Translations under genes and position numbers: made by a program
From: Antedon bifida
Lineage: Eukaryota; Echinodermata; Crinoidea; Comatulida; Antedonidae
Direction of reading: 5' to 3'
Assembly (NCBI GenBank): GCA_963402885.1
Contig: OY727103.1
Coordinates: 14,844,085-14,908,084 of the forward strand
DNA length: 64,000 nt
The notes under the pieces: model-generated
The model's database searches: none
Seen by the model: the letters and a program-made list of their open reading frames with translations, nothing else
What the model was told of the DNA's origin: nothing
Part shown: piece after piece, positions 1 through 12,900 of the stretch
How the letters are laid out: each line of letters opens with the position of its first letter
Position numbering within the stretch: the first letter of the stretch is position 1

Positions 1-52
1 GCCAGGCCACTATAATAATTAAACTTCGCTTCACTTTCCTTAAAAGAAAAAG

Positions 53-986
53 AACTGCTACAGGAACTCATTGGCGGTGTTGGTGCTGCATTGACAAACG
101 GTGATGACGATGATAGCGGTGAAATCAAAACTGGAGGTGCGTAAATATTAATGATAAGCATAACTACCGCTATTGTTTCGCTTTTATTTTTAATAATTTT
201 CAACTTCAAGTCTATGTTTAGGTTTTTGTCTGTGTTTTGTAATATTTGTATATAAATGATACATTGTATTTTCTAGTTTAGACTTTAGTTTTATAATTTC
301 TTTAGGAGCATTAAAACAAGAATTCGCTGATGGTGTCGTCACTAACACAGAAGGTGATGATGACGATAGCGGTGAAATCAGAGCAGGTGCGTCACAGTTC
401 ATTTTATTCTTCATTTCTTCTTGTTCAGTGTGTTGTTACATTTTATATACATGATACAGTGTACTTGTTTGGTTAGCCTTTAATTTAGAAGTTTGTATTT
501 CTGTAGGAGCATTACAACAGGAATTTGCTGAAGGTGATGATGACGATAGCGGTGAAATCAGAAAAGGTGCGTCAACTTTAATAATTACATTTACCATTTA
601 TTCTTAATTTTTACTACATTTTTATTTGTCTGCCTGTGTATTGTTACCTTTTATATACATGATACAATGTACTTGTTTGGTTAGCCTTTAATTTGGAAGT
701 TTGTATTTCTTTAGGAACTGGTGTCGTCGCTTACACAGACGGTGATGACGATGACAGTGGTGAAAGCGGAGGTACAGTAATACTATTACTATTCTTTTAT
801 CTAGCTAGCGTATTAAAAGATGCGGTATAAAAACCATTTATATCATTTATACCATTAATTACAATGTTTGGTATTGTATATCGACAGGAGTTAAATATGG
901 CGAAGTTGCTAAACAGAATACTGGTGGTGATAGTAATGATGACGACAGCGGAGAGCAGACAATACGCTACATAGCTGAGAAACCAG
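53..986 (+). CDS. Five symmetric acidic mini-exons of the giant gene
   Basis: Exons 53-136, 306-386, 507-566, 715-771 and 888-986 are 84, 81, 60, 57 and 99 nt and all phase 1-1. The first four end in GDDDDSGE-type peptides, the fifth has DDDSGE. Exons 1-3 share a start like ALxQEF/ELLQEL, so they are duplicates of one another, and introns 2 and 3 share sequence as well (atacatgatac, cttgtttggttagcc). SGE fits the S-x-E motif of Golgi casein kinases, so phosphorylation is possible. The first exon's acceptor (AG at 51-52) has a weak pyrimidine tract and is placed by homology to exon 2. Confidence 0.75.
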
Positions 987-3900
987 GTAAGACTATTATC
1001 TGTATTTTGCTATTCAAAAAAACGAATAAAATTCGAGGAAAATTATTACAAGTAGTACAATACTTTTAAATTGTTCATCTTCAATCATTCTTTAATTTTA
1101 AACATTACAGATAGACCTACATCAAGTGATCCACAACACCCTGTAACAAATCCTGGACCTACTCGCAGTAGAAATGGTGGTAGGGAAAACACTCAGAGAA
1201 ATCCAAACAAAGAAAATGGAAAAAATGTTGGTCGGGAAATTCCTTCAAGAAGAGGAGAACAGCCTTCTTTTCAACCAACAGATTCTGATAGAGGTACAAA
1301 TTTCAATCCGAATCCAAAACAAGAGATTCCTTCTAAAAGAGACGAGACCTATCCAAATGAGCCCATTTTACCTGATACAAATGAGCCCATTTTACCTGAT
1401 ACAAATGAGCCCATTTTACCTGATACAAATGAGCCCATTTTACCTGATACAAATGAGCCCATTTTACCTGATACAAATGAAAGAAGAAATCCGATTGTGA
1501 CGAATGAAAGAAACTCCCACCAAGAACCAGTTAGAGGAGTCGAAGATCCAAACAAATCATCTTCACGAGGTGATAACGTCCCTCGTGATAAAAACGAAAA
1601 AGATTCTACTTCAACAACTACCTCTGCAGACGGTAGCAGCAGCAGTAGTAGTAGCAGCAGCAGCAGTAGTAGTAGCAGCAGTAGTAGTAGTAGTAGCAGC
1701 AGTGGTGGTGGTATGTATCCAGTAATAGGTTTCTTACCATATCCACAGCCTGATCAAGCCAACGTCGGAACGTATTCCCAAGGTAGGACTGGTTTATACC
1801 CACAAGGTGACGTAAACGGCTACTCAAGAAGAGCAGGACCTAACACCGGATTCTATCCAGGTCCTGGCACAAGTCAGTATCCATACAGAGAAGTACAGCC
1901 TAATTACGGTCCCTATCCTAGTGGATACGACTTTTATTCCAACCAAAGAACACCTGACACTGCAATGTATCCTGGAAGGGAAATGAGATACCCAACAAAT
2001 AATGGCGATTCTTACAATAATAGATATTATACATCAGCACCAAGGGGATGGTATCCTCAACAGTCACCAAATACGGGTGGATATTATAACAACGGCATGT
2101 ATCCTGGAAGTCAGTATCGGTACCCAGGCACTAACTATTATAACCAGTATCCAGATCAAAGGCAAGGTTATAATGTTGGTTATTCTTCTGATGGCATGGA
2201 TGGTTACCCCCGACAACAAACAACAGACGTCAACCCCGGTTATACACAGCAAAGAGAACGAACTTACAATGACAGTCCCACTGTTGACAATTCAACTATT
2301 CGACGTACTATATTAGATCTATTCCCAGGCTGGCATTTATGCCGAGACAGCGACAATGTCAATTTCGGTACTCATATTCCTGAACCTGGATCACAAAATG
2401 GTGGCAAACGAAATAGCAGCCTCCCGAAAAATGATGGCACAAGAACAAAATATTACCCAGAAAGAGGTACTAGTACGAACACAAATAAAGAGAGAGGTAC
2501 TGGACTGTATCCAGTAGATGGCACTGTTGAAAATAGAGGAAATCAAGATGGTGGTATTCTAAGGAGGTACTATACAGACAGGAGTAAAGGCATGAATCCG
2601 GATAGTAGGGATAGACCAACATATTCAACAAGTGGAAGCCGTTTTTATACTACTGACCGAGAAAGCAGTAACGTACCCGATAGCGGTACACCAGTCCGTC
2701 AGAGTGCTGATAAAACTGATAACGAGAGAACACATTCAGAAAGGGAGCATGAAAGAGGAATCTATACCGATTGTAATATTCATAAGATATATAAAGGCAC
2801 TTACCCAAATAGTGGTACGACAACTGGACGAAATTCTTATCCTAGCTCTGGAGGGTCGCTACCAAGAGGATATCCAGAAAGCAGCGGAACTGGAACTTAT
2901 CCTAACTCTGGTGGGACGCAACAAGGAGGATATCCAGGAAGTGGTACAGCAAGAAACGGAAATTATCCTGTTAGTGAAACGGGTACTAATGTAAATCCAG
3001 ATCGCGGTACTGGCAGTGATGGTTATCCAAACAGTGGTACAGCTGGACGATATCCAGAAAACAGTGGAACTGGAACTTATCCTAACTCAGGTAGGACGCA
3101 ACAAGGAGGATATCCAGGTAGTGGTGGTACAGTAAGAAACGGAAATTATCCTGGTAGTGAAACCGGTACCAACGTATATCCAGATCGCGGTACTGGCAGT
3201 GATGGTTATCCTAACAGTGGTACAGCTGGGCGATATCCAGAAAACAGTGGAACTGGAACTTACCCTAACTCTGGTGGGACGCAACAAGGAGGATACCCAG
3301 GAAGTGGTACAGCAAGAAACGGAAATTATCCTGGTAGTGAAACCGGTACCAATGTAAATCCAGATGGCAATCCAAACAGTGGTACAACTGGACGATATCC
3401 AGAAAACAGTGGAAGTGGAACTTATCCTAACTCGGGTGGGACGCAACAAGGAGGATATCTAGGTAGTGGTACAGGAGGAAATGGAAACTATCCTGGTGGT
3501 GAAACCGGTACCAATGTAAATCAAGATCGCGGTACTGGCAGTGATGGTCATCCTGACAGTGGTACAGCTGGGCGATATCCCGGAAACAGTGGAACTGGAA
3601 CTTATCCTAACTCAGGTGGGACGCAACAAGGAGGATATCCAGGTAGTGGTGGTACAGGAGCAAATGAAAATTATCCTGGTAGTGAAACCGGTACCAATGT
3701 GAATCCTGATAGCGGTACAGGCAGTGATGGTTATCCAAACAGTGGTACACCTGGAAAATATCCAGAAAACAGTGGAACTGGAACTTATCCTAACTCAGGT
3801 GGGACGCAACAAGGAGGATATCCAGGTAGTGGTACAGGAGCAAATGGAAATTATCCTGGTAGTGAAACCGGTACCAATGTATATCCTGATCGTGGTACAG

Positions 3901-6900
3901 GCAGTGATGGTTACCCAAACAGTGGTACAGCTGGACGATATCCAGAAAACAGTGGAAATGGAACATATCCTAACTCTGGTGGGACGCAACAAAGAAGATA
4001 TCCAACAGATAGTGGTACAGTAAGAAACGGAAATTATCCTGGTAGTGAAACGGGTACTAATGTAAATCCAGATCGCGGTACTGGCAGTGATGGTTATCCA
4101 AGCAGTGGTACTGCTGGACGATATCCAGAAAACAGTGGTACTGGAACTTATCCTAACTCTGGTGGGACGCAACAAGGAGGATACCCAGGAAGTGGTACAG
4201 CAAGAAACGGAAATTATCCTGCTAGTGAAACCGGTACCAATGTAAATCCAGATGGCTATCCAAACAGTGGTACAGCTGGACGATATCCAGAAAACAGTGG
4301 AACTGGAACTTATCCTAACTCAGGTGGGACGCAACAAGGAGGATATCCAGGTAGTGGTACAGGAGCAAATGGAAACTATCCTGGTAGTGAAACCGGTACC
4401 AAGGTAAATCCAGATCGTGGTACTGGGAGTGATGGTTATCCTAGCAGTGGTACAGCTGGGCGATATCCAGAAAACAGTGGAACTGGAACTTATCCTAACT
4501 CAGGTGGGACGCAACAAGGAGGATATCCAACAGATAGTGGTACAGTAAGAAACGGAAACTATCCTGGTAGTGAAACCGGTACCAATGTAAATCCAGATCG
4601 CGGTACTGGCAGTGATGGTTATCCTAACACTGGTACAGCTGGGCGATATCCAGAAAACAGTGGAACTGGAACTTATCATAACTCAGGTGGGACGCAACAA
4701 GGAGGATATCCGGGTAGTGGTACAGGAGGAAATGGAAATTATCATGGTAGTGAAACGGGTACTAACGTAAATCCAGATCGCGGTACTGGCAGTGATAGTT
4801 ACCCAAGCAGTGGTACTGCTGGACGATATCCAGAAAACAGTGGAACTGGAACTTATCCTAACTCAGGTGGGACGCAACAAGGGGGATATCCAGGTAGTGG
4901 TACAGGAGTAAATGCCAATTATCCTGGTAGTGAAACCGGTACCAATGTGAATCCTGATCGCGATACAGGCAGTGATGGTTATCCAAACAGTGGTACAGCT
5001 GGACGATATCCAGAAAACAGTGGAAATAGAACATATCCTAACTCTGGTGGGACGCAACAAAGAAGATATCCAACAGATAGTGGTACAGTAAGAAACGGAA
5101 ATTATCCTGGTAGTGAAACCGGTACTAATGTAAATCCAGATCACGGTACTGGCAGTGATGGTTATCCTAACAGTGGTACAGCTGGGCGATATCCAGAAAA
5201 CAGTGAAACTGGAACTTATCCTAACTCAGGTGGGACGCAACAAGGAGGATATCCAGGTAGTGGTACAGGAGGAAATGGAAATTATCCTGGTAGTGAAACG
5301 GGTACTAATGTAAATCCAGATCGCGGTACTGGCAGTGATGGTTATCCAAGCAGTGGTACTGCTGGGCGATATCCAGAAAACAGTGGTACTGGAACTTATC
5401 CTAACTCTGGTGGGATGCAACAAGGAGGATACCCAGGAAGTGGTACAGTAAGAAACGGAAATTATCCTGGTAGTGAAACTGGTACTAATGTAAATCCAGA
5501 TGGTTATCCAAACAGTGGTACAGCTGGACGATATCCAGAAAACAGTGGAACTGGAACTTATCCTAACTCAGGTGGGACGCAACAAGGAGGATATCCAGGT
5601 AGTGAAACCGGTACCAATGTAAATCCAGATGGCTATCCAAACAGTGGTACAGCTGGACAATATCCAGAAAACAGTGGAACTGGAACTTATCCTAACTCAG
5701 GTAGGACGCAACAAGGAGGATATCCAGGTAGTGGTACAGGAGCAAATGGAAACTATCCTGGTAGTGAAACCGGTACTAATGTAAATCCAGATCGCGGTAC
5801 TGGCAGTGATAGTTATCCAAACAGTGGTACAGCTGGACCATATCCTGAAAACAGTGGTACTGGAACTTATCCTAACTCAGGTGGGACGCAACAAGGAGGA
5901 TATCCAGGTAGTGGTACAGGAGGAAATGGAAACTATCCTGGTAGTGAAACCGGTACCAATGTAAATCCAGATCGCGGTACTGGCAGTGATGGTTATCCTA
6001 ACAGTGGTATAGCTGGGCGATATCCAGAACACAGTGGAACTGGAACTTATCCTAACTCAGGTGGGACGCAACAAGGAGGATATCCAGGTAGTGGTACAGG
6101 AGGAAATGGAAATTATCCTGGAAGTGAAACCGGCACCAATGAAAATCCAGATCGCGGTACTGGCAGTGATGGTTATCCTAACAGTGGTACAGCTGGGCGA
6201 TATCCAGAAAACAGAGGAACTGGATCTTATCCTAACACTGGAGGGAGGCAACAAGGAGAATATCCAGGTAGTGGTATAGGAGGAAATGGAAATTATCCTG
6301 CTAGTGAAACGGGTACTAATGTAAATCCAGATCGCGGTACAGGCAGTGATGGTTATCCAAACAGTGGTACAGCTGGACGATATCCAGAAAACAGTGGAAC
6401 TGGAACTTATCCTAACACTGGAGGGAGGCAACAAGGAGGATACCCAGGAAGTGGTACAGCAAGAAACGGAAATTATCCTGGTAGTGAAACAGGTACCAAT
6501 GTAAATCCAGATCGCGGTACTGGCAGTGATGGTTATCCAAGCAGTGGTACAGGAATCTATCCTACACCTGGTGGGACGCACCAAGGAGGATATCCAGGTA
6601 GTGGTACAGGAGGAAGTGGCAACTATCCTGGTAGTGAAACGGGTACCAATGTAAATCCTGATCGCGGTACAGGCAGTGATGGTTATCCAAACAGTGGTAC
6701 AGCTGGACGATATCCAGAAAACAGTGGAAATGGAACATATCCTAACTCTGGTGGGACGCAACAAGGAGAATATCCAACAGATAGTGGTACAGTAAGAAAC
6801 GGAAATTATCCTGGTAGTGAAACGGGTACTAATGTAAATCCAGATCGCGGCACTGGCAGTGATGCTTATCCAAACAGTCGTACATCTGGACGATATCCAG

Positions 6901-9900
6901 AAAGTAGTGGAACAGGCACTTATCCTACATCTGGTGGGACGCGAACAGGAGGATATCCAGGTAGTGGTACAGGAGGAAATGGAAATTATCCTGGTAGTGA
7001 AACGGGTACTAACGTAAATCATCAAGATCGCGGTACTGGCAGTGATGGTTATCCAAACAGTGGTACATCTGGACGATATCCAGAAAGTAGTGGAACAGGA
7101 ACTTATCCTACATCTGGTGGGACGCGAACAGAAGGATATCCAAGTAGTGGTACAGGAGGAAATGGAAATTATCCTGGTAGTGAAACCGGTACTAATGTAA
7201 ATCCAGATCGCGGTACTGGCAGTGATGGTTATCCAAACAGTGGTACTTCGGGAAGATATCCAGAAAGTAGTGGAACAGGAACTTATCCTAGCTCTGGTGG
7301 GACGCGAACAGGAGGATATCCAGTTAGTAATACAGGAGGAAACAGAAATTATCCTGGTAGTGAAACGGATACCAATGTAAATCCAGAAAACAGTGGAACT
7401 GGAATTTATCCTACGTCTGGTGGAACGCAACCAGGAGGATATCCAAGTAGTGGTACAGCAAGAAACGGTAATTATCCTGGTAGTGAAACCGGTAGCAATG
7501 TAAATCCTGATCGCGGTACTGGCAGTGATGGTTATCCAAGCAGTGGTACAGAAACCTATCCTACACCAGGTGGGACGCAAAAAGGAGGATATCCAGGTAG
7601 TGGTACAGGAGGAAATGAAAATTATCCTGGTAGTGAAACAAGTACTAATGTAAATCCAGATCGCGGTACTGGCAGTGATGGTTATCCAAACAGTGGTACA
7701 TCTGGACGATATCCAGAAAGTAGTGGAACAGGAACTTATCCTACATCTGGTGGGACGCGAACAGGAGGATATCCAGGTAGTGGTACAGGAGGAAATGGAA
7801 ATTATCCTGGTAGTGAAACTGGTACTAATGTAAATCCAGATCGCGGTACTGGCAGTGATGGTTATCCAAACAGTGGTACTTCAGGAGGATATCCAGAAAG
7901 TAGTGGAACAGGAACTTATCCTAGCTCTGGTGGGACGCGAACAGGAGGATATCCAGGTAGTAGTACAGGAGGAAATGGAAATTATCCTGGTAGTGAAACC
8001 GGTACTAATGTAAATACAGATCGCAGTACTGGCAGTGATGGTTATCCAAGCAGTGGTACAGGAACCTATCCTACACCAGGTGGGACGCAAAAAGGAGGAT
8101 ATCCAGGTAGTGGTACAGAAGGAAATGTAAATTATCCTGGTAGTGAAACCAGTACTAATGTAAATCCAGAAAACAGTGGAACTGGAACTTATCCTACATC
8201 TGGTGGGACGCGAACCGGAGGATATCCAGGTAGTGGTACAGGAGGAAATGGAAATTATCCTGGTAGTGAAACGGGTACTAATGTAAATCCAGATCGCGGT
8301 ACTGGCAGTGATGCTTATCCAAACAGTGGTACATCTGGACGATATCCAGAAAGTAGTGGAACAGGAACTTATCCTACATCTGGTTGGACGCAACAAGGAG
8401 GATACCCAGGAAGTGGTACAGCAAGAAACGGAAATTATCCTGGAAGTGAAACGGGTACTAATGTAAATCCAGATCGCGGTACTGGCAGTGATGCTTATCC
8501 AAACAGTGGCACATCTGGACGATATCCAGAAAGTAGTGGAACAGGAACTTATCCTACATCTGGTGGGACGCAACAAGGAGGATACCCAGGTAGTGGTACA
8601 GGAGTAAATACCAATTATCCTGGTAGTGAAACCGGTACCAATGTGAATCCTGATCGCGGTACAGGCATTGATGGTTATCCAAATAGTGGTACAGCTGGAC
8701 GATATCCAGAAAACAGTGGAAATGGAACATATCCTAACTCTGGAGGGACGCAACAAAGACGATATCCAACAGATAGTGGTACAGTAAGAAACGGAAATTA
8801 TCCTGGTAGTGAAACCGGTACTAATGTAAATCCAGATCACGGTACTGGCAGTGATGGTTATCCTAACAGTGGTACAGCTGGGCGATATCCAGAAAACAGT
8901 GAAACTGGAACTTATCCTAACTCAGGTGGGACGCAACAAGGAGGATATCCAGGTAGTGGTACAGGAGGAAATGGAAATTATCCGGGTAGTGAAACGGGTA
9001 CTAATGTAAATCCAGATCGCGGTACTAGCAGTGATGGTTATCCAAGCAGTGGTACTGCTGGGCGATATCCAGAAAACAGTGGTACTGGAACTTATCCTAA
9101 CTCTGGTGGGATGCAGCAAGGAGGATACCCAGGAAGTGGTACAGCTAGAAACGGAAGTTATCCTGGTAGTGAAACTGGTACTAATGTAAATCCAGATGGT
9201 TATCCAAACAGTGGTACAGCTGGACGATATCCAGAAAACAGTGGAACTGGAACTTATCCTAACTCAGGTGGGACGCAACAAGGAGGATATCCAGGTAGTG
9301 AAACCGGTACCAATGTAAATCCAGATGGCTATCCAAACAGTGGTACAGCTGGACAATATCCAGAAAACAGTGGAACTGGAACTTATCCTAACTCAGGTAG
9401 GACGCAACCAGGAGGATATCCAGGTAGTGGTACAGGAGCAAATGGAAACTATCCTGGTAGTGAAACGGGTACTAATGTAAATCCAGATCGCGGTACTGGC
9501 AGTGATGCTTATCCAAACAGTGGTACATCTGGACGATATCCAGAAAGTAGTGGAACAGGAACTTATCCTACATCTGGTTGGACGCAACAAGGAGGATACC
9601 CAGGAAGTGGTACAGCAAGAAACGGAAATTATCCTGGTAGTGAAACGGGTACTAATGTAAATCCAGATCGCGGTACTGGCAGTGATGCTTATCCAAACAG
9701 TGGCACATCTGGACGATATCCAGAAAGTAGTGGAACAGGAACTTATCCTACATCTGGTGGGACGCAACAAGGAGGATACCCAGGTAGTGGTACAGGAGTA
9801 AATACCAATTATCCTGGTAGTGAAACCGGTACCAATGTGAATCCTGATCGCGGTACAGGCATTGATGGTTATCCAAATAGTGGTACAGCTGGACGATATC

Positions 9901-12900
9901 CAGAAAACAGTGGAAATGGAACATATCCTAACTCTGGAGGGACGCAACAAAGACGATATCCAACAGATAGTGGTACAGTAAGAAACGGAAATTATCCTGG
10001 TAGTGAAACCGGTACTAATGTAAATCCAGATCACGGTACTGGCAGTGATGGTTATCCTAACAGTGGTACAGCTGGGCGATATCCAGAAAACAGTGAAACT
10101 GGAACTTATCCTAACTCAGGTGGGACGCAACAAGGAGGATATCCAGGTAGTGGTACAGGAGGAAATGGAAATTATCCGGGTAGTGAAACGGGTACTAATG
10201 TAAATCCAGATCGCGGTACTAGCAGTGATGGTTATCCAAGCAGTGGTACTGCTGGGCGATATCCAGAAAACAGTGGTACTGGAACTTATCCTAACTCTGG
10301 TGGGATGCAGCAAGGAGGATACCCAGGAAGTGGTACAGCAAGAAACGGAAGTTATCCTGGTAGTGAAACTGGTACTAATGTAAATCCAGATGGTTATCCA
10401 AACAGTGGTACAGCTGGACGATATCCAGAAAACAGTGGAACTGGAACTTATCCTAACTCAGGTGGGACGCAACAAGGAGGATATCCAGGTAGTGAAACCG
10501 GTACCAATGTAAATCCAGATGGCTATCCAAACAGTGGTACAGCTGGACAATATCCAGAAAACAGTGGAACTGGAACTTATCCTAACTCAGGTAGGACGCA
10601 ACCAGGAGGATATCCAGGTAGTGGTACAGGAGCAAATGGAAACTATCCTGGTAGTGAAACCGGTACCAATGTAAATCCAGATCACGGTAATGGCAGTGAT
10701 GGTTATCCTAACAGTGGTACAGCTGGGCGATATCCAGAAAACAGAGGAACTGGATCTTATCCTAACACTGGAGTGAGGCAACAAGGAGGATATCCAGGTA
10801 GTGGTACAGGAGGAAATGGAAATTATCCTGCTAGTGAAACGGGTACCAATGTAAATCCTGATCGCGGTACAGGCAGTGATGGTTATCCAAACAGTGGTAC
10901 TGCTGGACAATATCCAGAAAACAGTGGAACTGGAACTTATCCTAACTCAGGTGGGACGCAACAAGGAGGATATCCAGGTAGTGGTAAAGTAGCAAATGGA
11001 AATTATCCTGGTAGTGAAACCGGCACCAATGTAAATCCAGATCGCGGTACTGACAGTGATGGTTATCCTAACAGTGGTACAGCTGGACGATATCCAGAAA
11101 ACAGTGGAACTGGAACTTATCCTAACACTGGAGGGAGGCAACAAGGAGGATACCCAGGAAGTGGTACAGCAAGAAACGGAAATTATCCTGGTAGTGAAAC
11201 AGGTACCAATGTAAATCCAGATCGCGGTACTGGCAGTGATGGTTATCCAAGCAGTGGTACAGGAACCTATCCTACACCTGGTGGGACGAACCAAGGAGGA
11301 TATCCAGGTAGTGGTACAGGAGGAAATGGAAACTATCCTGGTAGTGAAACGGGTACCAATGTAAATCCAGATCGCGGTACTGGCAGTGATGGTTATCCAA
11401 ACAGTGGTACATCTGGACGATATCCAGAAAGTAGTGGAACAGGAACTTATCCTACATCTGGTGGGACGCGAACAGGAGGATATCCAGGTAGTGGTACAGG
11501 AGGAAATGGAAATTATCCTGGTAGTGAAACCGGTACTAATGTAAATCCAGATCGCGGTACTGGCAGTGATGGTTATCCAAACAGTGGTACTTCAGGAGGA
11601 TATCCAGAAAGTAGTGGAACAGGAACTTATCCTAGCTCTGGTGGGACGCGAACAGGAGGATATCCAGGTAGTGGTACAGGAGGAAATGGAAATTATCCTG
11701 GTAGTGAAACCGGTACTAATGTAAATACAGATCGCGGTACTGGCAGTGATGGTTATCCAAACAGTGGTACAGCTGGACGATATCCAGAAAACAGTGGAAC
11801 TGGAACTTATCCTAATACTGGTGGGACCCAACAAGGAGGATATCCAGGTAGTGGTACAGGAAGAAATGGAAATTATCCTGGTAGTGAAACCGGTACTAAT
11901 GTTAATCCAGATCGCAGTACTGGCAGTAATGGTTATCCAAGCAGTGGTACAGGAACCTTTCCTACACCAGATGTAACGCAAAAAGGAGGATATCCAGGTA
12001 GTGGTACAGAAGGAAATGTAAATTATCCTGGTAGTGAAACCAGTACTAATGTAAATCGAGAAAACAGTGGAACTGGAACTTATCCTACATCTGGTGGGAC
12101 GAGAACCGGAGGATATCCAGGTAGTGGTACAGGAGGAAATGGAAATTATCCTGGTAGTAAAACGGGTACTAATGTAAATCCAGATCTCGGTACTGGCATT
12201 AATGGATATCCAAACAGTGAAACATCTGGACGATATCCAGAAAGTAGTGGAACAGGAACTTATCCTACATCTGGTGGGACGCGAACAGGAGGATATCCAG
12301 GTAGTGGTACAGGAGGAACTGGAAATTATCCTGGTAGTGAAACCGGTACTAATGTAAATCCAGATCGCGGTACTGGCAGTGATGGTTATCCAAACAGTGG
12401 TACTTCGGGAAGATATCCAGAAAGTAGTGGAACAGGAACTTATCCTAGCTCTGGTGGGACGCGAACAGGAGGATATCCAGGTAGTGGTACAGGAGGAAAC
12501 AGAAATTATCCTGGTAGTGAAACGGGTACCAATGTAAATCCAGAAAACAATGGAACTGGAATTTATCCTACGTCTGGTGGAACGCAACCAGGAGGATATC
12601 CAGGTAGTGGTACAGGAGGAAATGGAAATTATCCTGGTAGTGAAACCGGTACTAATGTAAATCCAGATCGCGGTACTGGCAGTGATGGTTATCCAAACAG
12701 TGGTACTTCAGGAGGATATCCAGAAAGTAGTGGAACAGGAACTTATCCTAGCTCTGGTGGGACGCGAACAGGAGGATATCCAGGTAGTGGTACAGGAGGA
12801 AATGGAAATTATCCTGGTAGTGAAACCGGTACTAATGTAAATACAGATCGCGGTACTGGCAGTGATGGTTATCCAAACAGTGGTACAGCTGGACGATATC

